64,000 nt of DNA from Candidatus Korarchaeum sp. (GTDB taxonomy: Archaea; Korarchaeota; Korarchaeia; Korarchaeales; Korarchaeaceae): NCBI GenBank assembly GCA_020833055.1, contig JAJHQZ010000002.1:62001-126000 (forward strand), read 5' to 3'. Below the pieces are notes generated by a model. That model was not told the DNA's origin. It searched no databases and saw nothing but the letters and a program-made list of their open reading frames with translations. A program made the translations under genes and the position numbers. Each line of letters opens with the position of its first letter. Within the stretch, counting starts at the first letter, position 1. Below are positions 25,176-33,077 of the stretch, piece after piece.

Positions 25176-25927
25176 AGCTCTTCGATGTCCATTGCCATCT
25201 AGAGGATGAATCCTTCGATGAGGACAGGGAGGAAGTATTGGAGAGAGCTAGGAAATCTGGTATAGTGGGGATAGTCACATCTCCATTGGATAGGGAGGAC
25301 TCCATCAAAGCTCTTTCCCTCTTCTCAGGGAGTGATCTAGTCAAGATATCGATAGGCCTCGATGTGAGCTATTACGGAGATGATTATGAGATAGAGGGGA
25401 CTATCGAGCTCATACTGGAGAATAGGGACGAGATAGTAGCGATAGGTGAAGTCGGCCTGGATTATAGAGTGGCTTCGATGGGAGGGCCCGGGAAGGAGAG
25501 GCAGAAGGAAGTGTTCAGGAGGTTCATAAGGCTCTCCGAGGAGTTGGATAAACCGTTGGTGGTGCACAGTCTGTGGGCTCAGAGGCCCGTCCTCAGGATC
25601 TTGGATGAGGAAGGAGCGACTAGAGTCATCTTACATGCATTCGGTGGGAAGGAAAGCGATGTTAAATTCGCTGTAAGTAAGGGTTTCTTCATAAGCATAC
25701 CTACGAATGTCATCAGATCCTCTAATGTGAGATCGGTAGCTGAAGCTACTCCTTTGGAGAGTATGGTTCTGGAGTCGGACTCCCCGGTCCTAGCCCCGGA
25801 TGGGGGGAGGAACGAGCCCTCCAATATATTACGCTCAGTCGATTTCTTATCGAAGCTCAAGGGCTGCAGCCCCGAGGAGCTCTCGGATATAACTACGAGT
25901 AACGCTAAGAGGGTGTACGCTATTTGA
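25172..25927 (+). CDS. TatD-family metal-dependent hydrolase
   Basis: A 251-residue TIM-barrel hydrolase with the metal motif 'FDVHCHLEDESFDEDREEV' (H-x-H), 'AIGEVGLDYR' (Glu ligand), 'PLVVHSLWAQR' (His), 'VILHAFGGKESD' (His) and 'VLESDSPVLAPDGG' (Asp). TatD proteins are deoxyribonucleases/exonucleases linked to DNA repair and tRNA 3' processing. It overlaps both neighbours by 4 bases (ATGA before, TTGA after), so translation is coupled. Confidence 0.9.
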   Translation: MKLFDVHCHLEDESFDEDREEVLERARKSGIVGIVTSPLDREDSIKALSLFSGSDLVKISIGLDVSYYGDDYEIEGTIELILENRDEIVAIGEVGLDYRVASMGGPGKERQKEVFRRFIRLSEELDKPLVVHSLWAQRPVLRILDEEGATRVILHAFGGKESDVKFAVSKGFFISIPTNVIRSSNVRSVAEATPLESMVLESDSPVLAPDGGRNEPSNILRSVDFLSKLKGCSPEELSDITTSNAKRVYAI

Positions 25928-26718
25928 GGATAGCATACGATCTCATAGGATCTAGGGAGACCGGGGCTGTAGCTATAGTGGATATCCCGGAGGGGGTTGA
26001 TCCGCTGAAGGTAGCGGAGGAGATATTCAGGAGGCACCCTCACGTCAAGTCCGTCCTGAGGAAGGCTGGGAGTAGGGAGGGCGATTACAGGACGAGGCCC
26101 CTCGAACTCATAGCTGGATCTGAGGATACTGAAGTGATACATAAGGAGCACGGATACAAACTCAAACTAGACCCTAAGTTCGTTTATTTCTCCCCTAGGG
26201 AGGCTACTGAGAGGCAGTTGATCTCAGATTTAGTTGAGGATGGGGAACTAATATTCCTGATGTTCGCTGGCGTTGGGCCTTACGCTATAGCGATAGCTAG
26301 GAGGAAATCCGTCCAGATAGTGGGAGTGGAGATAAACAGTATTGCAGTCAGGTACTTCCAGGAGAATATAAAGATGAATGGATTGGGCCATAAGATCTTC
26401 CCGATAGAGGGGGACGTCTCTTACTTAGCTCCAGCTATGAGGGGGAGGTTCGATAGGGTCGTGATGCCCCTGCCCCTGGGTGCTTACCGCTTCATAAGGG
26501 AAGCCCTCATCTCGCTCAAGGAAGGGGGAGGTTACGTCCATTTCTATTACTGGGGTGGTGAGGATGCCCTAAAGCAAGCTGAGTCCTTATTCAAGAGGGA
26601 GGCTGCGAGTTTCGGGCTCGAAGCTAAGTCAATCGGCTTCAGAGTCGTCTCAAGCTATGCTCCGAGGGTGGATAAGATCAGGATCGATTTTTTCGTAAAA
26701 CCCATGTTAGTTAAATGA
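25924..26718 (+). CDS. trm5: tRNA (guanine37-N1)-methyltransferase, Trm5 family
   Basis: The 264-residue protein has 'VIHKEHGYKLKLDPKFVYFSPREATER' elements (the K-V-Y-F-S-P-R strand and turn), the SAM-binding 'LMFAGVGPYAIAIARR', 'VVGVEIN' type acidic end of strand 2 ('IVGVEINSIAVRYFQENI') and 'DRVVMPLPLGAYRFI' in place of the N-P-P-like loop. These identify aTrm5, which methylates G37 next to the anticodon to prevent frameshifting; a Taw22-type wyosine enzyme is the alternative. It starts with TTG overlapping tatD. The D1 domain typical of aTrm5b is reduced or absent. Confidence 0.88.
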   Translation: MRIAYDLIGSRETGAVAIVDIPEGVDPLKVAEEIFRRHPHVKSVLRKAGSREGDYRTRPLELIAGSEDTEVIHKEHGYKLKLDPKFVYFSPREATERQLISDLVEDGELIFLMFAGVGPYAIAIARRKSVQIVGVEINSIAVRYFQENIKMNGLGHKIFPIEGDVSYLAPAMRGRFDRVVMPLPLGAYRFIREALISLKEGGGYVHFYYWGGEDALKQAESLFKREAASFGLEAKSIGFRVVSSYAPRVDKIRIDFFVKPMLVK

Positions 26719-26796
26719 AATGACCAGACAGGATTATATAATCGGGGCTAGGTAGAGTAAGGAGGGTCCTCGGGACCTCAAAAGGGGGAAAGAGGG
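26719..26796 (+). promoter_or_regulatory. Promoter and hairpin leader of the 26.8-31.2 kb gene run
   Basis: TTATATAA near 26733-26740 is a TATA box. The leader then contains GTCC-TCG-GGAC with flanking GAG/CTC, a short hairpin, before the purine-rich ribosome-binding region GGGGGAAAGAGGG. The hairpin could influence translation; this is not shown. Confidence 0.45.
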
Positions 26797-27552
26797 ATGG
26801 AAGGTAAGACGCTTATCTCTGATAAAATTCAGGTCAAATTTCAGGAGCATCTAAATTATCTGAATAAGTTATATCCGTATGAGGAGTCCCCTTTTCATAA
26901 GCTCTCGATCTCTTACAAGAGGATGGCCGACGCTATTAAGGAGGTCCCAAGGCTCCTCTCCGATGGCCTATCCGAGCTCTTCGTTAGCCAAAAACAGGAG
27001 ATCCTGAACCACTTCTCAGAGGATATAAAGTTCTTAATAAGCTCCGGAAACCTTAGGGAGCTGGATGATGGGGAGATAGAGACAATTTTGAGCTTCTTAG
27101 GTGATCTAATCGATTCGATATATACTATGGTGATAAGGAGGACCTCTAGCGATATCCACAATTACTTGAGATGGACCCCGGAGCTCGGGGATTCTGGAGA
27201 GAACTTGATTAAGAGTTGCGAGCTCTTCTATAAGGAGCTATTGGAGGAGATAGCTAAAGCTAAAGCTGAGAGAGACATCTATAAGGAGAGAGCTGAGTCA
27301 ATGGAATCCCTCGATGTGATAGTTACGGGGAAGTATAAGATACTTGAACTCCTAGAGAGAGAAAACAGACCCCTGAAGCCAGTAGAGATAGCTAGTAAGC
27401 TCAATCTCAGCGAGGTGACTGTGAGGAAGTACATAAAGGAGCTCGTTGAGGAGGGGTTGATAATCAAGGACAATAAGACCAGACCTTACACGTACTACTT
27501 AGGTGATCCGAATTGGAGAGCGAGATTGAGGATAAAGGAAAGGAGCTTATAA
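26797..27552 (+). CDS. Uncharacterised protein with C-terminal winged helix
   Basis: A 251-residue protein. Residues 1-175 are helical with no recognised family; 'DIKFLISSGNLRELDDGEIETIL' and a coiled coil ('EEIAKAKAERDIYKERAESM') are visible. Residues about 185-245 form a winged helix: 'GKYKILELLERENRPLKPVE', 'IASKLNLSEVTVRKYIKELV', 'EEGLIIKDNKTRPYTYYLG'. It is probably a regulator, perhaps of the run of genes that follows, since it is the first gene after a clear promoter and overlaps the next gene by 40 bases. Confidence 0.65.
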   Translation: MEGKTLISDKIQVKFQEHLNYLNKLYPYEESPFHKLSISYKRMADAIKEVPRLLSDGLSELFVSQKQEILNHFSEDIKFLISSGNLRELDDGEIETILSFLGDLIDSIYTMVIRRTSSDIHNYLRWTPELGDSGENLIKSCELFYKELLEEIAKAKAERDIYKERAESMESLDVIVTGKYKILELLERENRPLKPVEIASKLNLSEVTVRKYIKELVEEGLIIKDNKTRPYTYYLGDPNWRARLRIKERSL

Positions 27553-27785
27553 TACTGGTCTCGCCTATATGCGAGGAATCTTTAGAGGCTTCGATGAAAT
27601 TGAGGGAATGGGCGCGTCAGAGAGGTTACTCCATAAGGGAGGTCTCAGCTCTAGAGGATGAGGGCTTGAGTATCATAATGGACCTGAATATAAAGAGGTT
27701 GCCCGCTCTAATCTCTAACGGTAGGCTGATTTCTCAAGGTAAGATCCCAGAGGACCTCGATTCCCTCTTGGGAGATCTCATTTGA
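27513..27785 (+). CDS. Thioredoxin-like small protein with a single cysteine
   Basis: A 90-residue protein with the beta-alpha-beta start 'KELIILVSPICEESLEASMK', a cis-Pro-like 'IKRLPALISNGRL' and a final helix, the thioredoxin/glutaredoxin fold. The active-site CxxC is reduced to one Cys ('SPICEES'), as in monothiol glutaredoxin-like proteins. The only usable start in frame is TTG at 27513, 40 bases inside the previous gene. It overlaps the GGR gene by 4 bases, so a redox link to that reductase is possible. Confidence 0.6.
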   Translation: MESEIEDKGKELIILVSPICEESLEASMKLREWARQRGYSIREVSALEDEGLSIIMDLNIKRLPALISNGRLISQGKIPEDLDSLLGDLI

Positions 27786-28897
27786 GGACTGATGTCCTCG
27801 TAGTCGGAGGTGGTATAGCTGGCTCTACTCTCGCCTCAATCCTATCCTCCAGGGGCTTCGATGTGACTATAGTTGAGAGGAGGCCGAGGGTGGGATATCC
27901 TCATCACTGCTCCGGCATCCTGGGGTTCGATGCTATAAGGGAGCTCGTGACGTTCTCAGAGGATTGGGTCCTATCTGAGATAAATCACGCTACATTCATC
28001 TCCCCTGGGGGCTTTAAGATCGAGATAGATAAGCCACTCGCGAAGGTAGTAGATAGGTCGATTATGGACCTAGAGACGTGGGAGCATGCCCTCTCATCAG
28101 GAGCTAAGGGTATGTTATCGACACCATTCAAGGGACTGGCATCTAAGAGTGAAGCGATTGTGAGAGGGGGCACTATATCTTTCGACTTGATAGTCGGTGC
28201 CGATGGGTCCCTCTCATCAGTAGCTAGGGCCTTCGGGCTGAGGAGTTTGGAAACTGAGTTAGGACTTCAGAGGAAGTGCGAGGGGAGGATAGGGGATGAG
28301 TACGTGGTTAGGGTCTTGAGGGGGAGCCGCTTCTCCTGGATGCAGCCCTGGGGAGATTGCATGAAATTAGGGGCTATAGGCGAATTTGGAGAGATAATAG
28401 AGGTCATGAGAAGTTGTAAAGTCCCTATAGGGAAGATTGAGGGTAATCTGATACCTAGAAGACCTAGGAAAAAGTTTTACGGTGAGAATTTCGCTCTAAT
28501 AGGGGATGCCGCTGGCCAAGTTAAGCCTTTGAGCAGAGGGGGTGTCCTCCTCGCCGTGAGAGCTGCTAAGATCCTAGCTGAGGAGTTCGAGCGAGGCGGG
28601 TTGAGGAGGCTGAGCTCCTATGAGAGGAGATGGTGGGAGATCAACGGCAGGGAGGTAGCGTTAGGGATGGCGGCGAGGAGGTACTTAGAGGGACTGTCCC
28701 CGAGAGATCTGGATAATATTTTCCTATTTTTGAGGGATTTTGAGGATATCATTCAGGAAAGTTTCGAGACGGATAGGCAAACTTCCCCACTCAGTAGGAT
28801 ACCCAAGGCTAAAGTTCTTAAGCTGACTCTCATGAGACCTGGGGCGATGCTCCGAGCTATGATGGAGTTAGTGAAGCAAATGGTGGTAACATGGTGA
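27782..28897 (+). CDS. Geranylgeranyl reductase-family flavoprotein
   Basis: The 371-residue protein has an N-terminal FAD dinucleotide fold 'VLVVGGGIAGSTLASILSSRG' split by its G-x-G-x-x-G, the family signature 'RPRVGYPHHCSGILG' (P-x-H-C-S-G), a second FAD motif 'ALIGDAAGQVKPLSRGG' and the C-terminal helical end. GGR reduces the double bonds of geranylgeranyl chains to make saturated archaeal ether lipids at the membrane. It begins with TTG overlapping the thioredoxin-like gene and overlaps the rhomboid gene by 7 bases. Confidence 0.9.
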   Translation: MRTDVLVVGGGIAGSTLASILSSRGFDVTIVERRPRVGYPHHCSGILGFDAIRELVTFSEDWVLSEINHATFISPGGFKIEIDKPLAKVVDRSIMDLETWEHALSSGAKGMLSTPFKGLASKSEAIVRGGTISFDLIVGADGSLSSVARAFGLRSLETELGLQRKCEGRIGDEYVVRVLRGSRFSWMQPWGDCMKLGAIGEFGEIIEVMRSCKVPIGKIEGNLIPRRPRKKFYGENFALIGDAAGQVKPLSRGGVLLAVRAAKILAEEFERGGLRRLSSYERRWWEINGREVALGMAARRYLEGLSPRDLDNIFLFLRDFEDIIQESFETDRQTSPLSRIPKAKVLKLTLMRPGAMLRAMMELVKQMVVTW

Positions 28898-29502
28898 CGA
28901 TAACTAACGCTCTACTCGGTCTATCTACTTTCCTGATCTCAATAGCCCTCATAAGGAGATACTCGAACACCCCGGAGATAACGTCCATCCTGATGAGCCT
29001 CAATATAGGCGTATACTTCCTCACATCCCCTAGTATAATATTCGCTGATAACTCCATCTTGTTCAAATACGGTAGCTCAGGCTCTTACTTGATCTCCGGG
29101 AGGTACGAGACCCTGATAACTTCTATGTTCTTACACGCCAATCTCATACACTTATTCCTCAATATGTACGCTCTCCACATCTTGGGGAAGGTGGCCGAGA
29201 TATCCCTCGGGAGGGCTAAATTCATCTCCCTCTACTTCCTCTCGGGGCTAGTCGGCGATCTCCTCTCCTGCATAATTGACTCGAGTAGCGTGAGCGTTGG
29301 TGCTTCCGGAGCTATCATGGGGCTCCTCGGATATATAGTAGCTATGGAGTATAGAGTGACGGGGAGGTTCAATCCATCGACAGTACTCTTAGCTATCTTC
29401 GTGATATTCGGTGGCTTCTCCGCTAATGTAGATGTTTTAGCGCATCTGGGTGGTTTCCTAGTGGGTTTAGGGTTAGGACTCTCTAGAGCTCCTCCATGGT
29501 GA
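28891..29502 (+). CDS. Rhomboid-family intramembrane serine protease
   Basis: The 203-residue membrane protein has about six spans, the catalytic Ser139 in 'VGASGAIMGLLG', catalytic His185 in 'VLAHLGGFLVGLGLG' and the TM2 motif 'HANLIHLFLNMYALHILG' with the His/Asn oxyanion residues. It would cleave membrane proteins within or near the bilayer. The gene lies between GGR and archaemetzincin, 7-base overlap and 4-base gap, and shares their transcript. Confidence 0.93.
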   Translation: MVTITNALLGLSTFLISIALIRRYSNTPEITSILMSLNIGVYFLTSPSIIFADNSILFKYGSSGSYLISGRYETLITSMFLHANLIHLFLNMYALHILGKVAEISLGRAKFISLYFLSGLVGDLLSCIIDSSSVSVGASGAIMGLLGYIVAMEYRVTGRFNPSTVLLAIFVIFGGFSANVDVLAHLGGFLVGLGLGLSRAPPW

Positions 29503-29506
29503 GAGG

Positions 29507-30055
29507 ATGTTAGTGAGGCTGGTCCCGTTCGGCTTCATATACTACTGGATCCTGGAGTACCTCAGTGAGAACCTCCCTAAAGCTTATGGAATCGGTGTCA
29601 TAATCAATAAGAGCTCTCTCAATATCCCAAAATTCGTTTACGATACTGTCAGTTCTCAGGTAGTGAGCGAGAAGTTCTTAGACTACTTGAGGGTCGTGGA
29701 TAAATGGCCCAGAGATGAGAAGATATTGGCGATAGTCGATGGGGATGCTTACGCTAGGGGCACGAACTTCGTCTTCGGACAAGCTGAGGTCGGGGGTAGG
29801 TTCGGAGCTGTCTTCATAGCTAGATTGAATCCTTCCTTCTACGGCGGCCCTGAGAACGATGGCCTCTTCCTCTTGAGGATATTGAAGGAAGCTTCTCATG
29901 AGCTCGGCCACATGCTGGGGCTGGGTCACTGCGATAATGCTAGGTGTGTCATGAGCTTCAGTAACTCTATATGGGAAGTGGATAGGAAGGGTTGGATGCC
30001 CTGTGATAAGTGCAGGAGGTCGATAGGCCTTGATCCCCAAGCTCGATTATTATGA
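29507..30055 (+). CDS. amzA: Archaemetzincin metalloprotease
   Basis: The 182-residue protein has the zinc motif HELGHMLGLGHC starting at residue 131 and the archaemetzincin cysteine signature: C, then 'CVMSFSNSIWEVD', then 'CDKC', which binds a second zinc. The Met in 'CVM' is the metzincin Met-turn. It would be a cytosolic aminopeptidase or peptidase; natural substrates are unknown. It overlaps the downstream HAD gene by 26 bases. Start ATG at 29507. Confidence 0.95.
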   Translation: MLVRLVPFGFIYYWILEYLSENLPKAYGIGVIINKSSLNIPKFVYDTVSSQVVSEKFLDYLRVVDKWPRDEKILAIVDGDAYARGTNFVFGQAEVGGRFGAVFIARLNPSFYGGPENDGLFLLRILKEASHELGHMLGLGHCDNARCVMSFSNSIWEVDRKGWMPCDKCRRSIGLDPQARLL

Positions 30056-30779
30056 TTTACTCATTTTAGATATAGATGGGGTCGTTTGGCTCGATGGTAA
30101 GCCGATAGAGAGTTCTGTAAGGGCTATAAATGAGATAAGATCTGAGATCAAAGTAGTATTCCTGACTAATAACTCCACGAGGCACAGGAGGACTATCGCA
30201 AGCCTATTGAGGGATATAGGGATCCCATGGGTCTCTGAGAAAGATATATTCACGAGCGCGAGCGTCCTAGCTAGCCTATCCAGTAGCTTGGGAATAAGGG
30301 ATTGTTACGTCATTGGCGAATCTGGTCTCATTATGGAACTTGAAGAAGCAGGTATTGAGATATCCGATGAGGGGGATGTTTGCGTGGGCTTGGATAGGGG
30401 CTTCAATTATGAGAAGCTCAAGGTAGCCGTGAGGAACATATTATCTGGGGCTATGTTCCTAGCCACGAATTACGATAGGCTCCTCCCCACTCAGGAAGGG
30501 GCTATCCCTGGAGCCGCATCTATTGTCTCTGCTATCTCAGCTGCTTGCGGCAGGGAGCCTGATATAATCGTCGGCAAACCTAACCCTATAATGTTCCTAC
30601 ACGCTTCAGCGAGCGTCGGTGCTAAGAGGCCCCTAGTCATAGGGGATAGCGTGGAGACAGATATCCTAGGGGCTATGAGGGCCGGTATGGACTCAGCCTT
30701 ACTGCTGAGGGAAGGGAGAGGAGGGATCGGACCACGCCCGAAGTACGTGCTGAGGGATCTGGAGGAGCTGATACGCTGA
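30030..30779 (+). CDS. HAD-superfamily hydrolase, NagD-like
   Basis: The 249-residue protein has motif I 'LILDIDGVVWLDGKPI', motif II 'VFLTNNSTRHRR', Lys in 'IIVGKPNPIMF' and motif IV 'VIGDSVETDILGAMRAG'. A type II cap lies between motifs II and III. It belongs to the NagD/4-nitrophenylphosphatase/phosphoglycolate phosphatase group; the exact substrate is open. The TTG start at 30030 lies within the archaemetzincin gene. The next gene starts 2 bases after its stop. Confidence 0.88.
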   Translation: MIPKLDYYDLLILDIDGVVWLDGKPIESSVRAINEIRSEIKVVFLTNNSTRHRRTIASLLRDIGIPWVSEKDIFTSASVLASLSSSLGIRDCYVIGESGLIMELEEAGIEISDEGDVCVGLDRGFNYEKLKVAVRNILSGAMFLATNYDRLLPTQEGAIPGAASIVSAISAACGREPDIIVGKPNPIMFLHASASVGAKRPLVIGDSVETDILGAMRAGMDSALLLREGRGGIGPRPKYVLRDLEELIR

Positions 30780-30781
30780 GG

Positions 30782-31213
30782 GTGAAGGGGGCTTACATAA
30801 TCATAATGAGGTCCTCAGGCGGTCTCCTGAGGGTAGGGGCCCTAGGGACCTTCGAGGTACCAGAGGGGACGCTAGCTTACGTGGGCTCAGCTAAAGGGCC
30901 CGGTGGCTTACTAGCTAGGGTATCGAGGCACCTCAGGAAGGGGAAGCGTCTGAAGTGGCATATAGATTACCTAACTGAGAGCGGGATCGTGGAGATCGAG
31001 GAGGTAATAGCTATCCCCTCAGCTGAGGAGGAGGATTTAGCGAAAATTTTAATGGAATTCGGTAGTCCAGTTATACTCGGTTTCGGTTGCTCGGATCGTA
31101 AGGATGATAAGTCCCATCTATTCTCATTGAAAGATCTGGGTTCCCTGAGAGCCTTCCTGAGGGAGAGGTATATATTTCACGAGCTTAATCCCAGGTCCTT
31201 AGGGGATATGTAG
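30782..31213 (+). CDS. GIY-YIG-like DUF123 protein
   Basis: The 143-residue protein has the DUF123 pattern 'GAYIIIMRSS', 'EGTLAYVGSAKGPGGLLARVSRHLR', 'LKWHIDYLTE' and 'FGSPVILGFGCSDRKDDKSHLF'. DUF123 is a distant GIY-YIG nuclease-like domain, often stand-alone or fused to endonuclease III in archaea, and thought to act in DNA repair. Start GTG at 30782. Its 3' end overlaps the convergent GTPase gene by 37 bases and closes the gene run that began at 26.8 kb. Confidence 0.85.
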   Translation: MKGAYIIIMRSSGGLLRVGALGTFEVPEGTLAYVGSAKGPGGLLARVSRHLRKGKRLKWHIDYLTESGIVEIEEVIAIPSAEEEDLAKILMEFGSPVILGFGCSDRKDDKSHLFSLKDLGSLRAFLRERYIFHELNPRSLGDM

Positions 31214-31983
31214 AAGTTGAGCTTACACGTATGATAATCCCTTATTATCTGCCTAGCTGCTTCCTCGACTCTGAGCTCCCCTCCGCTCACCCATCCCCTC
31301 TTCCTGGCCAATTCCTCAATTATGCTGAGAGGATCTCTCCCCTCTATACCGTAAGCCCTCTTTATCGCACTCGGATCCGCTCTCAGGGCCCTCTCAATTA
31401 GGGATGAAGCTGCTTCAATCGGATTATTCAATTTCTCGGGAGGGCATCCCCTTATAGCCATCTCCAGGGGGCCGCCCTCTATCGGGATTATACCCGGGGA
31501 ATCTATGAGGTAAAGCTTCCTCTCTATCCTGAAGAGTTGAAAGCTCCTCGTATACCCAGGGTTCCCCGGTATGGGGCTCGTAGATGCTGAGGACCTCCCC
31601 TTCAGCACATTTATTATGGAGCTCTTCCCCACCTTCGGAAATCCGACGACAAGTACCACAGCTGGGAATTCAGGAGCCTCCCTTTTTATGAATCTCCTCA
31701 GCTTCATCGTGCCCATCCTCTCTCTAGCGCTTATATAAGTCGCTTTCAATCCATCCTCCCTGAATACCTCGACCCACTCATCCAGGACCTCTCTTGGGAC
31801 TAGATCCGACTTATTCATCACTAATATCACTTTCTTCCCAATGGAGGAAGCCATTTCCTCCACTTTCCTGCTCCTAGTGGTCCAAGGATCTCTGGCATCT
31901 AGCACCTCCAATACCAAGTTAGCCTTACTCATGGCCCCCTTTATCTCTCCGAAGTCAGCGAGCCTCATCAATTGAATATGCAT
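31177..31983 (-). CDS. Circularly permuted GTPase, RbgA/YlqF family
   Basis: The 268-residue protein has the permuted order of G motifs: G4 'LVMNKSDLVP' (about residue 58) first, then G1 'VGFPKVGKSSIINVL' (about 113), then G3 'LIDSPGIIP'. This is the RbgA/YlqF/Nog2-like group that assists assembly of the large ribosomal subunit. It stands alone on the minus strand, with a divergent promoter region shared with the glycosyltransferase gene (31984-32041). Confidence 0.92.
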   Translation of the reverse strand: MHIQLMRLADFGEIKGAMSKANLVLEVLDARDPWTTRSRKVEEMASSIGKKVILVMNKSDLVPREVLDEWVEVFREDGLKATYISARERMGTMKLRRFIKREAPEFPAVVLVVGFPKVGKSSIINVLKGRSSASTSPIPGNPGYTRSFQLFRIERKLYLIDSPGIIPIEGGPLEMAIRGCPPEKLNNPIEAASSLIERALRADPSAIKRAYGIEGRDPLSIIEELARKRGWVSGGELRVEEAARQIIRDYHTCKLNFYISPKDLGLSS

Positions 31984-32041
31984 CCTCGCTTTATCATGTT
32001 ATCGATGGATTTATATCCTTCAGCTCCGGGGCAGAATTGAA

Positions 32042-33076
32042 TTGCTAAGCATAGTGATCCCCACGTTCAATGAGAAGGAGAACTTAGAGGAGCTGCTGAG
32101 GAGGATAGACTCTACCCTCAGGGGCTTGGATTACGAAGTGATAATAGTAGATGATAACTCACCCGATGGGACCGCTGAAGAGGCCCTGAAGCTCTCAGAT
32201 AGGTATCCTGTGAGGGTTATGCTGAGAACCGAGAGGTTAGGCCTCTCCTCAGCCGTCCTAGATGGGATTAAGATGGCTAGGGGCGATATCATATGCGTGA
32301 TGGATGCGGATCTCCAGCACCCCCCTGAGTTGCTCAAGGAACTATACGAGAGGGTCCTTGAGAATGAAATAGTGATCGCATCTAGGTACGTTAAAGGGGG
32401 CTCTGTAGAGGGATGGAGCTTCCTCAGGAGGCTCATATCCAGGGCTTCGATATTATTAGCTAGGTTACTCATCCCCAAGGTCAGGGGGATAAGGGACACA
32501 TCCTCAGGATACTTCATGCTCAGGAAGGGATGCTTAAATCCTGAGGTGAATCCCAGGGGGTTCAAGATACTCCTCGAGATATTAGCTAAGACTGAATGCA
32601 CTAGAATTTACGAGGTCCCATATTCCTTCGGCTTGAGGAGGCATGGGGAATCCAAATTGGGATTGGGTACTATGATAAATTACGCAATCCAGTTACTGGA
32701 GCTCTCCTCTCCCTTCGTTAGGTTCTCAATAATAGGGGCCTTAGGCACCCTCGTCAACCTCCTCTCACTATATGCGATGAGGTACTTCCTCGGATTGGAG
32801 CACGAATTAGCTTCTATAATCGCTATAGAGATCTCTCTCCTGAATAACTTCATCCTAAATGATATCTGGACGTTCAGGAAGAGGAGGAGAGGGGGTATCA
32901 TCAGCTCCCTCCTCAACTACCATCTAGCTAACTTCATGGGGATAATAACGCAGTTTTCCATCTCCATGTCACTCTACAGGTTCTTCGGGATCGAATCCAT
33001 TCTCTCTCAGTTCATAGGAATAATAGTGGGGTTCATAGTGAATTACTCCTTGAGCAAGAGGGTAGTCTGGTGGTAG
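32042..33076 (+). CDS. Dolichol-phosphate mannosyltransferase with GtrA-like domain
   Basis: The 344-residue protein combines a GT2 catalytic domain (1-220: 'SIVIPTFNEKENLEELLRR', 'VDDNSPDGTAEEAL', 'CVMDADLQHPPELL') and a four-span GtrA-like membrane domain (about 225-344: 'FSIIGALGTLVNLLSLY', 'NNFILNDIWTFRKRRRGG'). It transfers a sugar from a nucleotide donor, probably GDP-mannose made by ManC, to dolichol phosphate on the membrane's inner face. Start TTG at 32042. It is followed after 1 base by the PMT-type gene that would use the lipid-linked sugar. Confidence 0.92.
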   Translation: MLSIVIPTFNEKENLEELLRRIDSTLRGLDYEVIIVDDNSPDGTAEEALKLSDRYPVRVMLRTERLGLSSAVLDGIKMARGDIICVMDADLQHPPELLKELYERVLENEIVIASRYVKGGSVEGWSFLRRLISRASILLARLLIPKVRGIRDTSSGYFMLRKGCLNPEVNPRGFKILLEILAKTECTRIYEVPYSFGLRRHGESKLGLGTMINYAIQLLELSSPFVRFSIIGALGTLVNLLSLYAMRYFLGLEHELASIIAIEISLLNNFILNDIWTFRKRRRGGIISSLLNYHLANFMGIITQFSISMSLYRFFGIESILSQFIGIIVGFIVNYSLSKRVVWW

Positions 33077-33077
33077 G

